Assembly (NCBI RefSeq): GCF_022698145.1 | Contig: NZ_JALDAX010000005.1 | Coordinates: 434,001 to 498,000, forward strand | Direction of reading: 5' to 3' | Length of the DNA: 64,000 nt | From: Streptomyces spinosisporus | GTDB taxonomy: Bacteria; Actinomycetota; Actinomycetes; Streptomycetales; Streptomycetaceae | In this document: one piece after another, positions 25,329-33,568 of the stretch | Layout of the letters: every line of letters begins with the position of its first letter | How positions within the stretch are numbered: the first letter of the stretch is position 1 | Program-made: the position numbers and the translations under genes | Notes under the pieces: generated by a model | Database searches by the model: none | Seen by the model: the letters and a program-made list of their open reading frames with translations, nothing else | Told to the model about the DNA's origin: nothing

Positions 25329-26594
25329 CTACTGCGCGTTCTCCGCCATGGCCGCCGTCGACTGGATCTGCGCGAGGGTCCCCGCGGGGCTGCCGTTCGG
25401 GGCGACGGCCTCGCCTATCTCCTTCTTCACGACCGCGGCGACCTGGGCCCAGGACGTGTTGCCGACCGGGTAGAGCTCGGACACCGGCAGCTGGTCGAGG
25501 AACGGCTTGAGATCGGCGTCCCGCTTGTCGTTGCTCATGGCCTCGGAGGCGGACGTGGTGACAGGCAGCAGGTCGTACTCGCGGGAGAAGGCCAGCACGT
25601 TCTTGGTGCTGTAGACGAAGTCGAGGAAGTCACCCACCTGCTTGGCGTGCCCGTTCTTCTTGAACGCCATCATCCAGTCGGCGACACCCATGGTGTTCCG
25701 GCTCTCGCCGTCCACGCCGGGCATCGGCACCATGCCGTACTTCACCCCCTTCTTCGCGGCGATCTTCATCAGCGAGGGGTGGCCGTTGAGCATGCCGACG
25801 TCACCCTTGGCGAACGCGGCGAAGGCGTCGGCCCGGTTGAGCCGACCGGGCGCGACGGGACCGGTCAGGCCCTTGTCGACCAGGTCGTCCTTGAGCCAGT
25901 CGAAGGTGGCGACGTTCTTCGCGGAGTCGATGCCGTAGGTGCCGACGTCGTCGGTGTAACCGCCGCCCCCGCTCAGCAGCCACTGCATCGTCTCGGCCTG
26001 CGCCTCCTCGGGGCCGAGCGGCAGCGCGTACGGGTACTTCACGCCCTGCGCCTTGAGCGCCCTGGCGTCGTCGGCCAGCTCGTCCCAGGTCTTCGGCGGG
26101 GTGATGCCGGCCTGCTTGAAGAGGGTCTTGTTGTAGAAGAGCAGCCGGGTGGAGGCGGCGAACGGCATCCCGTACTGCACGCCCTTCACCTGGCCCGCGG
26201 TGGCGAGCTGGGAGGCGAGGTCGGCCTGCGCGGTGATGGAGAGCAGGTCGTCCGCCGTGTAGAGCAGGTCCTTGTCGGCGTAGTCGGCGTACGCGCCGAT
26301 CTGCGCCATGTCGGGCTCCTGGCCGGCGTCGACCATTTCCTTGACCTTGCGGTCGACGTCGTTCCAGGAGTAGACGCTGACGTCGACCTTCACGTCGGGG
26401 TGCTTGCTCTCGTACTCCTCGACCAGGTGGTCCCAGTACTTCTGGGAGCTGTTCGCGGCGGAGTCGCCGTAGTCGGCGGCGATCAGCTTCAGGGTGACGT
26501 CCCCCGATCCGCCGGTGACGCCGCAGCCGCCGAGGACCGCCGTCATGCCCAGTGCGGACACTGCCGCGATCGTTCCTGTCCTGCGCCGCTGCAC
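25329..26594 (-). CDS. Extracellular sugar-binding lipoprotein of an ABC transporter (orphan)
   Basis: 421 residues. The N-terminus MQRRRTGTIAAVSALGMTAVLGGC is a lipoprotein signal peptide with the lipobox LGGC. The mature part is a family 1 solute-binding protein (YWDHLVEEYESKHPDVKVDV, MPFAASTRLLFYNKTLFKQAG, a DWMMAFKKNG hinge). GTG 26594 gives a normal-length signal peptide; TTG 26630 would add 12 residues. No permease genes are adjacent, so it must share permeases encoded elsewhere, probably energised by MsiK. Two dre boxes lie between it and the divergent nagK, so the DasR regulator and an amino-sugar substrate are likely. The ligand itself is inference. Confidence 0.88.
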   Translation of the reverse strand: MQRRRTGTIAAVSALGMTAVLGGCGVTGGSGDVTLKLIAADYGDSAANSSQKYWDHLVEEYESKHPDVKVDVSVYSWNDVDRKVKEMVDAGQEPDMAQIGAYADYADKDLLYTADDLLSITAQADLASQLATAGQVKGVQYGMPFAASTRLLFYNKTLFKQAGITPPKTWDELADDARALKAQGVKYPYALPLGPEEAQAETMQWLLSGGGGYTDDVGTYGIDSAKNVATFDWLKDDLVDKGLTGPVAPGRLNRADAFAAFAKGDVGMLNGHPSLMKIAAKKGVKYGMVPMPGVDGESRNTMGVADWMMAFKKNGHAKQVGDFLDFVYSTKNVLAFSREYDLLPVTTSASEAMSNDKRDADLKPFLDQLPVSELYPVGNTSWAQVAAVVKKEIGEAVAPNGSPAGTLAQIQSTAAMAENAQ

Positions 26595-26642
26595 TGCTTG
26601 TGACCCCAACCCTGCTGTCTGACCGTTCAATATATGGACACA

Positions 26643-26676
26643 ATAGGTCTACACCACGTGAGTGGACTAGACCTCT
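26643..26676. promoter_or_regulatory. Two dre-like DasR sites between the sugar-binding protein gene and nagK
   Basis: AATAGGTCTACACCAC-type box at 26643-26658 (12 of 16 matches to dre) and AGTGGACTAGACCTCT at 26661-26676 (13 of 16). They lie 29 bases before the nagK start and about 50 bases upstream of the divergent gene. A DasR site before nagKA is expected from work in S. coelicolor. Confidence 0.75.
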
Positions 26677-26704
26677 CGCGGGTCCTGGGGCCACACTGTC
26701 CCCC

Positions 26705-27643
26705 GTGAGACATGTCATCGCCCTCGACGTGGGCGGCACCGGGATGAAGGCCGCTCTGGTCGCGGCCGACGGCGAGCTGCTGCACCAGGCCCGCAGGGCG
26801 ACCGGGCGCGAGCGCGGGCCGGACGCCGTCGTCGAGACCATCCTCGACTTCGCCGCCGAACTCAGCGCGTACGGCACCGAGCGCTTCGGCGAGCCCGCGG
26901 CCGCGGCCGGCGTCGCCGTCCCCGGCATCGTCGACGCCGAGCGGGGCATCGCCGCCTACTCGGCCAACCTCGGCTGGCGCGACGTCCCCCTGCGCGACCG
27001 GCTGTCCGCGAAACTCGGCGTCCCGGTGGCCCTCGGCCACGACGTGCGCACCGGCGGCCTCGCGGAGGGCCGGATCGGCGCGGGCAAGGGCGCCGACCGC
27101 TTCATGTTCGTCCCCCTCGGCACCGGCATCGCGGGCGCGATCGGCATCGAGGGCCGGGTGGAGGCCGGCGCGCACGGCTTCGCGGGCGAGATCGGCCACA
27201 TCGTCGTACGGCCGCAGGGCAGCCCCTGTCCGTGCGGGCAGATCGGCTGCCTGGAGCGGTACGCCTCCGCGGCGGCCGTGAGCGAGGCGTGGGCGGCGGC
27301 CTGCGGTGACCCCGAGGCGGACGCCGCGGACTGCGCGAAGGCCGTCGCGTCCGGTGACCCGAACGCCGTCCGGGTCTGGCAGGACGCGGTGGACGCCCTG
27401 GCGGACGGCCTGGTCACCGCCCTCACCCTGCTGGACCCGCGCACCCTGATCATCGGTGGCGGCCTCGCGGAGGCGGGGGAAACCTTGTTCACACCCCTGC
27501 GGGACGCCGTCCGCCGCCGGGTCACCTTCCAGAAACTGCCGCAGATCGTTCCCGCGGCCCTGGGCGACACGGCCGGTTGCCTCGGCGCCGGCCTCCTGGC
27601 CTGGGATCTCCTCGCAACTACCGACACGGAGGTAACGCCCTGA
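26705..27643 (+). CDS. nagK: ROK-family N-acetylglucosamine kinase
   Basis: 312 residues, GTG start. ROK signature: MRHVIALDVGGTGMKAALV (ATP phosphate loop), VPLGTGIAGAIGIEGRVEAG, GEIGHIVVRPQGSPCPCGQIGCLERYAS with the CxCGxxGCxE zinc motif near 176-184. It phosphorylates N-acetylglucosamine to its 6-phosphate, the substrate of the next gene product NagA. Its TGA overlaps the nagA ATG by one base, so translation is coupled. Two dre boxes upstream indicate DasR repression. Confidence 0.9.
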   Translation: MRHVIALDVGGTGMKAALVAADGELLHQARRATGRERGPDAVVETILDFAAELSAYGTERFGEPAAAAGVAVPGIVDAERGIAAYSANLGWRDVPLRDRLSAKLGVPVALGHDVRTGGLAEGRIGAGKGADRFMFVPLGTGIAGAIGIEGRVEAGAHGFAGEIGHIVVRPQGSPCPCGQIGCLERYASAAAVSEAWAAACGDPEADAADCAKAVASGDPNAVRVWQDAVDALADGLVTALTLLDPRTLIIGGGLAEAGETLFTPLRDAVRRRVTFQKLPQIVPAALGDTAGCLGAGLLAWDLLATTDTEVTP

Positions 27644-28830
27644 TGGCAGCCGACCCAGGGGCGCGGGGAACTGCGCGATCAACCACAACGCACCCGCAGG
27701 TACTGACCGGCGGCCAAGTGGTGCTGCCCACCGGCACGGTGCCCGACGGCCGCGTCGTCGTCGACGGCACCCGCATCACCGCCACGGCTCCCGAGAACGC
27801 CCAGGTCATCGACGTCACCGGCCACTACGTCGTCCCCGGCTTCGTCGACATCCACAACCACGGCGGCGGAGGCGCCTCCTTCACCTCCGGCACGGTCGAG
27901 GAGGTCCTGAAGGGCATCCACACCCACCGGCTGCACGGCACGACCACCGTCGTCGCCTCGACGGTCACCGGTGACATGGACTTCCTCGCCCAGCGGGCGG
28001 GGCTGCTGAGCGAGCTCGCGGAGCAGGGCGACATCGCCGGCATCCACTTCGAGGGCCCGTTCATCTCGCCGTGCCGCAAGGGCGCCCACTCCGAGGCGCT
28101 GCTGCGCGACCCGGACCCGGCGGAGGTGCGCAAGCTGGTCGACGCGGCGCGCGGCCAGGCCAAGATGGTCACCCTCGCCACCGAACTGCCGGGCGGCGTC
28201 GACTCCGTACGGCTGCTGGCGGAGCACGGCGTGATCGCGGCGATCGGGCACACGGACGCGACGTACGAGCAGACGGTGGAGGCCATCGAGGCCGGCGCCA
28301 CGGTCGCGACGCACCTGTTCAACGCGATGCCGACCCTCGGTCACCGGGCGCCCGGCCCGATCGCCGCCCTGCTGGAGGACGAGCGGATCACCGTCGAGCT
28401 GATCAACGACGGCACGCATCTGCACCCCGCCTCCCTCCAGCTGGCGTTCCATCACGCGGGCGCGGGCCGGGTCGCCTTCATCACCGACGCAATGGACGCG
28501 GCCGGTTTCGTCGACGGCACGTACATGCTCGGCCCGCTGGAGGTCGAGGTCAGCGAGGGAGTGGCGCGGCTGGTGGAGGGCGGCTCGATCGCCGGCTCGA
28601 CGCTGACGCTGGACCGCGCGTTCAAGCGGGCGGTGACCGTGGACGGGCTGCCGGTCGAGGACGTGGTGGCGGCGATCTCCGCCAACCCGGCCAGGCTGCT
28701 CGGCATGGACGACACCGTCGGCTCCCTGGAGCCCGGGAAGGACGCCGACGTGGTGATCCTCGACGAGCACTTCGACCTCAAGGGCGTGATGCGCCGCGGA
28801 GAATGGGTGGTCGATCCCCAACTGGGGTGA
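27643..28830 (+). CDS. nagA: N-acetylglucosamine-6-phosphate deacetylase
   Basis: 395 residues, amidohydrolase fold. VVPGFVDIHNHGGGGASF carries the HxH metal site, FEGPFISPCRKGAH is the next signature, then AAIGHTDATYEQTVEAI, ATHLFNAMPTLGHRAPG, and FITDAMDAAGF with the catalytic Asp. The enzyme removes acetate to give glucosamine 6-phosphate, the DasR effector. GGAGG lies ten bases before the ATG. The first 18 or so codons lie in an interspersed repeat, so this N-terminus is unusual; the family core starts at about residue 20 (VLTGGQVVLPTGTV). Confidence 0.95.
   Translation: MAADPGARGTARSTTTHPQVLTGGQVVLPTGTVPDGRVVVDGTRITATAPENAQVIDVTGHYVVPGFVDIHNHGGGGASFTSGTVEEVLKGIHTHRLHGTTTVVASTVTGDMDFLAQRAGLLSELAEQGDIAGIHFEGPFISPCRKGAHSEALLRDPDPAEVRKLVDAARGQAKMVTLATELPGGVDSVRLLAEHGVIAAIGHTDATYEQTVEAIEAGATVATHLFNAMPTLGHRAPGPIAALLEDERITVELINDGTHLHPASLQLAFHHAGAGRVAFITDAMDAAGFVDGTYMLGPLEVEVSEGVARLVEGGSIAGSTLTLDRAFKRAVTVDGLPVEDVVAAISANPARLLGMDDTVGSLEPGKDADVVILDEHFDLKGVMRRGEWVVDPQLG
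27651..27698. repeat. Interspersed Streptomyces repeat inside the 5' end of nagA
   Basis: GACCCAGGGGCGCGGGGAAC, then TGCGCGATCAACCACAACGC and ACCCGCAG. This is the short form of the element also seen at 19757-19832, and from memory it is a common intergenic sequence in Streptomyces. Here it is translated as the N-terminus of NagA. Confidence 0.65.
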
Positions 28831-28944
28831 TCTGTCCGCCTGTTGAGGACGGCGGTTGTGCTGGGAGACTGGGACGGCCGCCGTCCGTTTGGCATGATCG
28901 CCTTTCCGGACGGACAGATGCATCTTCGGGGGAGGTCGGCGCGG

Positions 28945-29874
28945 TTGATCCTCACGGTCACGCTGAACACCGCTCTCGACATCACGTACCGCGTGCCGGT
29001 CCTCGAGCCGCACGCCACCCACCGGGTCACCGAGGTGATCGAGCGGCCCGGCGGCAAGGGCGTGAACGTCGCTCGGGTGCTCGCGGCGCTGGGGCACGAG
29101 GTGACGGTGACGGGATTCACGGGCGGCGCGACGGGCCGCACGGTCCAGGACGGCCTGACCGCCGTCCCGCATCTGGTGGACGCGCTCGTCCCGGTCGAGG
29201 GCCCCACCCGCCGCACGATCGCGCTGGTGGACGACCGGACCGGCGACACCACACAGCTCAACGAGCCGGGTCCCACGATCACGCCCGCCGAGTGGAGCGC
29301 CTTCCAGGAGGCCTACGAGGACCTTCTCGCGTCGGCGTCCGCGGTGGCGCTGTGCGGCAGCCTGCCGCCGGGAGTGCCGGTGGGGGCGTACGCGGGCCTG
29401 GTGCGTGCCGCGAGGGCGGCCGCCGTGCCCGTCCTGCTGGACACCAGCGGGGAGCCGCTGCGCCGCGGGGTCGCCGCCCGCCCGGACCTCGTGAAGCCGA
29501 ACGCCGACGAACTGGCCGAACTCACCGGTTCCCACGAGCCGTTGCGCGCCACCCAGGACACCCGCCGCCGGGGAGCCCGCGCGGTGGTCGCCTCACTGGG
29601 CACCGAAGGCCTGCTGGCGGTGACCCCCGAGGGCCGCTGGCGCGCCACTCCCCCGGCCCGTCTGCACGGCAACCCGACGGGCGCCGGCGACTCGGCGGTG
29701 GCCGGCCTGCTGTCGGCCCTGACCGAACAGCTGCCCTGGCCCGACCGGCTCTCCCGCGCCGTCGCCCTGTCGGCGGCGACGGTCCTGTCCCGGGTGGCCG
29801 GAGAGTTCGACCGGCGGACCTACGAGGAGCTGGTGGAGCAGGTCACGGTGACTCAGGAGGCGTCAGCCGCCTGA
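28945..29874 (+). CDS. 1-phosphofructokinase-family (PfkB) hexose kinase
   Basis: 309 residues, TTG start with GGAGG nine bases upstream. PfkB kinase: MILTVTLNTALDITYRV, the first signature ERPGGKGVNVARVLAALGHEV near 32-52, LCGSLPPGVP near 137-146, KPNADELAELTG, and the C-terminal signature NPTGAGDSAVAGLLSAL with catalytic Asp of GAGD. Family members phosphorylate fructose 1-phosphate, tagatose 6-phosphate or related sugars with ATP. It follows nagA by 114 bases on the same strand, so it may belong to the same amino-sugar unit. Substrate not certain. Confidence 0.88.
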   Translation: MILTVTLNTALDITYRVPVLEPHATHRVTEVIERPGGKGVNVARVLAALGHEVTVTGFTGGATGRTVQDGLTAVPHLVDALVPVEGPTRRTIALVDDRTGDTTQLNEPGPTITPAEWSAFQEAYEDLLASASAVALCGSLPPGVPVGAYAGLVRAARAAAVPVLLDTSGEPLRRGVAARPDLVKPNADELAELTGSHEPLRATQDTRRRGARAVVASLGTEGLLAVTPEGRWRATPPARLHGNPTGAGDSAVAGLLSALTEQLPWPDRLSRAVALSAATVLSRVAGEFDRRTYEELVEQVTVTQEASAA

Positions 29875-30822
29875 CTTCACCCAGCCCTTGACCAGCCACA
29901 TCTGGTCCAGGAGGGCATCGCACTGGTTGCCCTGCTCGCAGGACAGCTTGATGGTGTTGGTGCCCTTGTTGAGCTGGATGTAGTTGTAGGTCTTCGTCCA
30001 GCCCTTCTCGTAGTCGCCGCCGGGGGCGCCCGCCCAGTTCTTGAGGTCGACGGGCGTCTTGGACGCCGTGCCGTTGACCGTGAGGGTGGCGTTGGCGTCC
30101 TTGCCGGGCACGCTGTAGCCGACGTACACGCTGTACTTGCCGGACTTGGGGATGCCGTTGACGGTCCAGGTGAGCGACGCGCCGACCGCGTTGAAGCCGG
30201 TCACATAGACGCCGCCGTCCGCCTGCGCGCCCTTCACGTCCGATGCCGTCGTCGTCCCGCCGTCCAGGCGCAGTGCCTTCGCGTCGATTGTCGGGAGGTC
30301 GTCCTCGGCGGCGGCGCTGTTGCTGTTGGAGGGGCTCGGCTGGGAGCTCTGCTGCGACGAGGGTGTGCTGGAGGCGTCGCCGCCCGCCTTGTCGTCCTGG
30401 GAGTCGCCGTTCATCATCGCCACACCGATGCCGATCACGACCGCGGCGACCACGGCGATCGCGCCGATCAGCAGGCCCTTGGTGTTGGGACCGCGGCCCC
30501 GGCCGCCGGCGCCGCCGCTGTAGGCGGGCTGCTGCGGGGCGGTGGGCGCGCCGCCGGGAAGCGTCTCCGGCGCGGCGTAGTGGGCGTTCGGCTGGCCGTA
30601 GGCGCCCTGCTGCTGCGGGATCTGGCCGTAGGCGGCGGCAGCGGTCTGCTGGGCCGGCTGGCCGTACTGCCGCTGGCCGACCGCGCGCACCCGGTTGACC
30701 GAGTTCGGGTAGCCGTAGCCACCGGACGGCGGCTGGGCTCCGTTGGCCTGCCCGTCGGCGTAGAGGTAGCCGAACGGGTCTTCGTCCTCGGGCGTGCTGG
30801 CGCCGTTGTTGCCGGACGTCAT
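29863..30822 (-). CDS. Membrane-anchored protein with a CBM35-like carbohydrate-binding domain
   Basis: 319 residues. The first 110 residues are a Gly/Gln/Tyr/Pro-rich cytoplasmic tail (GQPAQQTAAAAYGQIPQQQ). One membrane helix follows (GLLIGAIAVVAAVVIGIGVAMM, about 115-136), then a Ser/Gln/Pro linker and an outside beta-sandwich from about 175 (LRLDGGTTTASDVKGAQADG, TWTVNGIPKSGKYSVYVGY, NTIKLSCEQGNQCDALLDQMWL). The C-terminal domain resembles CBM35/CBM6 modules that bind sugars or uronic acids. It converges on the kinase gene with a 12-base overlap. Possibly a cell-wall sensor; no enzyme motif seen. Confidence 0.78.
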   Translation of the reverse strand: MTSGNNGASTPEDEDPFGYLYADGQANGAQPPSGGYGYPNSVNRVRAVGQRQYGQPAQQTAAAAYGQIPQQQGAYGQPNAHYAAPETLPGGAPTAPQQPAYSGGAGGRGRGPNTKGLLIGAIAVVAAVVIGIGVAMMNGDSQDDKAGGDASSTPSSQQSSQPSPSNSNSAAAEDDLPTIDAKALRLDGGTTTASDVKGAQADGGVYVTGFNAVGASLTWTVNGIPKSGKYSVYVGYSVPGKDANATLTVNGTASKTPVDLKNWAGAPGGDYEKGWTKTYNYIQLNKGTNTIKLSCEQGNQCDALLDQMWLVKGWVKSGG

Positions 30823-30963
30823 CCCTTGGTACTCCTCAGCGGTGCGGGTCGGGTGCGATGCGTTGCGATACGTGGGGTCAGAATGGCGAGCCTACCCGCT
30901 CCCGCTGGCCCAAACGGGTGACTCGGATCGCATCGGCTCACGCCCGGCTCGCTGACCTGGAGC

Positions 30964-32622
30964 TCAGCCCGCGCGTCTGTGTTGTTTGGGACGAGATCGT
31001 TTCTCTACGTACATCCGCTCGTCGGCGGACTTCAACACTTCGTCCGCAGTCATTCCGCAGTGCGCCCAGCCGATGCCGAAGCTGGCGCCGACGCGCATGG
31101 CCCGTCCGTCGACCCGGATGGGCTGGATGATCTCGTTGCGCAGCCGTACGGCGAGGTCCTGGGCGTCGGCCCGGCCCAGTCCGTCGGCCAGCACCACGAA
31201 CTCGTCGCCGCCGAGCCGCGCCACCGTGTCCCCGTCGCGCACCCCGCGCGACAGCCGGCGGGCGACCTCGATGAGGACCGCGTCACCCGCGTTGTGCCCG
31301 AACCGGTCGTTGATCGACTTGAAGCCGTCGAGGTCGCAGAAGAGCACCGCGAGGCCCTTGGTGCCGTCGTCGTGCTCCCCGGCCGGGGCGACGGTGTGCA
31401 CATGGTGGTCGAAGCCGTCGAAGACCTCGACGGCGCCGCCCGGGCGGAAGTCGAAGCCGTGTCCGTTCGCGTCGAAGGCCGGGTGGCCGTACGCCGCGTC
31501 CAGGGACTCCAGGGCGCCGGGGTGGGTGGGACGCTGGCACAGCCGCGAGGACAGCCGCGAGCGCAGCTCGGCGGAGTTCGGCAGTCCGGTGAGCGAGTCG
31601 TGCGAGGCGCGGTGGGCGAGCTGCAGCTCGCGGCGCTTGCGCTCCTCGATGTCCTCGACGTGGGTGAGCAGGAAGCGGGGGCCGTCGGCGGCGTCGGCGA
31701 CCACGCTGTTGCGCAGCGAAACCCAGACGTACGTGCCGTCGCGGCGGCCGAGCCTGAGCTCCGCGCGGCCGCCCTCGGCGGACGTCCGCAGCAGGGTGCC
31801 GATGTCCTCGGGGTGGACCAGGTCGGAGAAGGAGTAGCGGCGCATCGCGGAGGCGGGGCGGCCGAGCAGCCGGCACAGCGCGTCGTTGGTGCGCAGGATG
31901 CGGCCGTGCTGGTCGCCGCCCATCTCGGCGATGGCCATGCCGGAGGGGGCGTACTCGAAGGCCTGCCGGAAGCTCTCCTCGCTGGCGCGCAGGGCCTGCT
32001 GCTCCCTTTCGAGCCTGACCAGTGCGCGCTGCATGTTGGCCCGCAGGCGTGCGTTGCTGATCGCGATGGCGGCCTGGAAGGCGTACATCTGGAGCGCTTC
32101 GCGCCCCCATGCGCCGGGCTTGCGGCCGTTGCGCGGCCGGTCCACGGAGAGCACGCCGATCAGCTCACCGCGGGAGCCGCTCGGGCCGCCGGGTGTGTAC
32201 ATGGGCGCGAAGAGCCGGTCGGCGGGGTGCCACTCGTCCTCGAAGCGGGGGGCGGGGCCTTCGGTGTACCACTGCGGGACGTCGTCGTCGTCGAGAACCC
32301 AGCCCTCGGTGTGCGGTATGAAGATCAGGTCGCCCCACCGCTCACCCATGCCCAGGCGGCGGTCCCAGGACGGTCGGGGGCCGACCCGGCCGGTGATGAG
32401 CGCCTCCGCCGCCGCGTTGCCCGCGAAGGCGGCGACCACGAGGTCGCCGTCGGGGCGGACGAGGTTGACGCACGCCAGTTCGTAGCCGAGGCCGTTCACC
32501 ACGCCCTCCGCGACCGTCTGCAGTGTGTCCGCCAGGCTGCGGGCCGTGTTCATGTCAGCCATGACCTGGTGCAGTTGTCGCAGGGTCGCAAGACGGACGT
32601 ACGGCTCCGACTCGGTCTCCAT
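30964..32622 (-). CDS. cdgB: Diguanylate cyclase, GAF-PAS-GGDEF (CdgB-type)
   Basis: 552 residues. Domains in order: GAF (about 10-195), PAS/PAC (about 225-340, ending LLTHVEDIEERKRRELQL) and GGDEF. The active motif GGDEF is intact at about 471-475, and an RxxD product-inhibition site (RDGD) lies five residues before RLGGDEF, so it should make cyclic di-GMP and be feedback-inhibited. An unusual His- and Gly-rich insert of about 60 residues (around 370-430) separates the DSLTGLPN helix from the FCDLDGFKSIND strand. Cyclic di-GMP controls BldD and development in Streptomyces, and cdgB is a known BldD target there. GGGGGAGGG lies five bases before the ATG. Confidence 0.9.
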   Translation of the reverse strand: METESEPYVRLATLRQLHQVMADMNTARSLADTLQTVAEGVVNGLGYELACVNLVRPDGDLVVAAFAGNAAAEALITGRVGPRPSWDRRLGMGERWGDLIFIPHTEGWVLDDDDVPQWYTEGPAPRFEDEWHPADRLFAPMYTPGGPSGSRGELIGVLSVDRPRNGRKPGAWGREALQMYAFQAAIAISNARLRANMQRALVRLEREQQALRASEESFRQAFEYAPSGMAIAEMGGDQHGRILRTNDALCRLLGRPASAMRRYSFSDLVHPEDIGTLLRTSAEGGRAELRLGRRDGTYVWVSLRNSVVADAADGPRFLLTHVEDIEERKRRELQLAHRASHDSLTGLPNSAELRSRLSSRLCQRPTHPGALESLDAAYGHPAFDANGHGFDFRPGGAVEVFDGFDHHVHTVAPAGEHDDGTKGLAVLFCDLDGFKSINDRFGHNAGDAVLIEVARRLSRGVRDGDTVARLGGDEFVVLADGLGRADAQDLAVRLRNEIIQPIRVDGRAMRVGASFGIGWAHCGMTADEVLKSADERMYVEKRSRPKQHRRAG

Positions 32623-32751
32623 ACTCGCCCTCCCCCCGAGACCTCGTAGCGAATCAAGGGTTCTCATCGGCGTATCGTTCTGGCAGCTTCCCAGCCACTG
32701 AATCACAGCGCGCTGCCCACTCGGTACACAGGGTCAACAATTAATGGCCCT

Positions 32752-32767
32752 TGTGACTCAAGTCACA
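32752..32767. promoter_or_regulatory. CRP-like palindrome between cdgB and the flavin reductase gene
   Basis: TGTGACTCAAGTCACA fits TGTGA-N6-TCACA exactly. It lies 130 bases upstream of the cdgB ATG and about 160 bases before the divergent gene. A further BldD-like box GTACACAGGGTCA (32724-32736) matches TNAC-N5-GTNA on the minus strand except for its last base. Confidence 0.5.
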
Positions 32768-32930
32768 GCTAAACATGAACAATTGAGTGGTGTTTCTGCG
32801 TTTTCCCTGTGCGTTTACTGAATGCAAACTTTGTAAGTATGTGGAGGTCCGGCTCCGTCGGTGGTCCTAGGCCCGATCTCGGACCCGGGCCCGATGCGAC
32901 CCGTGCACAGCGGACATTAGCGTTTCCGGC

Positions 32931-33515
32931 GTGCAGAACACTCCCCTTGCCGCATTCCCGATCACTGCTCCGACCGCCTCCGGGCATGCTGAGGGGGTGA
33001 GCAACGACGAGTTCCGCGCCGCCATGTCCCGGCTGGCCGCGGGCGTGGTCCTGGTGACCGCGCAGGAGCCGCCGCTGGACCCCGACGACCCGTCGGCGCC
33101 CGGCGGCGAGGACGTCGGCATGACGGCGACGGCCTTCATGTCGGTCTCCCTCGACCCGCCGCTGGTCCTGGTCAGCCTGCGCGAGGGCTCCCGCATGGAC
33201 GACCTGCTCGACGAACAGCCGCTGTGGGGGGTCTCGGTCCTCGCCGAGAGCCAGCGCCACATCGCCGGCCGCTTCGCCATGAAGGGCCGCATCAGCGACC
33301 GCCTCCTCTTCGAGGACATCCCCTACGTCCGCGGCCCGGTCTCCGGCGCCCCCCTGGTGGGCGGCGCCCTCGCCACCCTGGAGTGCCGCACCGAACAACG
33401 CGTCCCGGCCGGCGACCACACCCTGGTCATCGCCCGCGTCCTGACGGCATCCGTTCCGAGCGCGGACGGAGGGCCACTGGCGTACTTCCGGGGGCGGTAC
33501 CGGCAGTTGGGCTGA
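32931..33515 (+). CDS. Flavin reductase-family (FMN-binding split-barrel) protein
   Basis: 194 residues. The flavin reductase-like domain is clear: FRAAMSRLAAGVVLVTA, VGMTATAFMSVSLDPPLVLVSLREGS, VLAESQRHIAGRFAMKGRISD, and a late HTLVIARVLTA. Such proteins reduce FMN or FAD with NAD(P)H for a partner monooxygenase, or act alone. GTG 32931 is used; the GTG at 32997 (MSNDEFRAAM) is a credible shorter start and both lack a clear ribosome site. No monooxygenase gene lies nearby. Confidence 0.85.
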   Translation: MQNTPLAAFPITAPTASGHAEGVSNDEFRAAMSRLAAGVVLVTAQEPPLDPDDPSAPGGEDVGMTATAFMSVSLDPPLVLVSLREGSRMDDLLDEQPLWGVSVLAESQRHIAGRFAMKGRISDRLLFEDIPYVRGPVSGAPLVGGALATLECRTEQRVPAGDHTLVIARVLTASVPSADGGPLAYFRGRYRQLG

Positions 33516-33528
33516 CCGGGAGATCGCA

Positions 33529-33546
33529 GGGCACGCGCGCGTGCCC
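33529..33546. terminator. GC-rich palindrome between convergent genes
   Basis: GGGCACGCG-CGCGTGCCC is a perfect 18-base palindrome 14 bases after the flavin reductase stop and 23 bases from the convergent sigma-factor stop. It could serve both directions, but the hairpin loop would need to open the centre. Confidence 0.5.
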
Positions 33547-33568
33547 GAAACCATCCCGGAAGCTCCGG

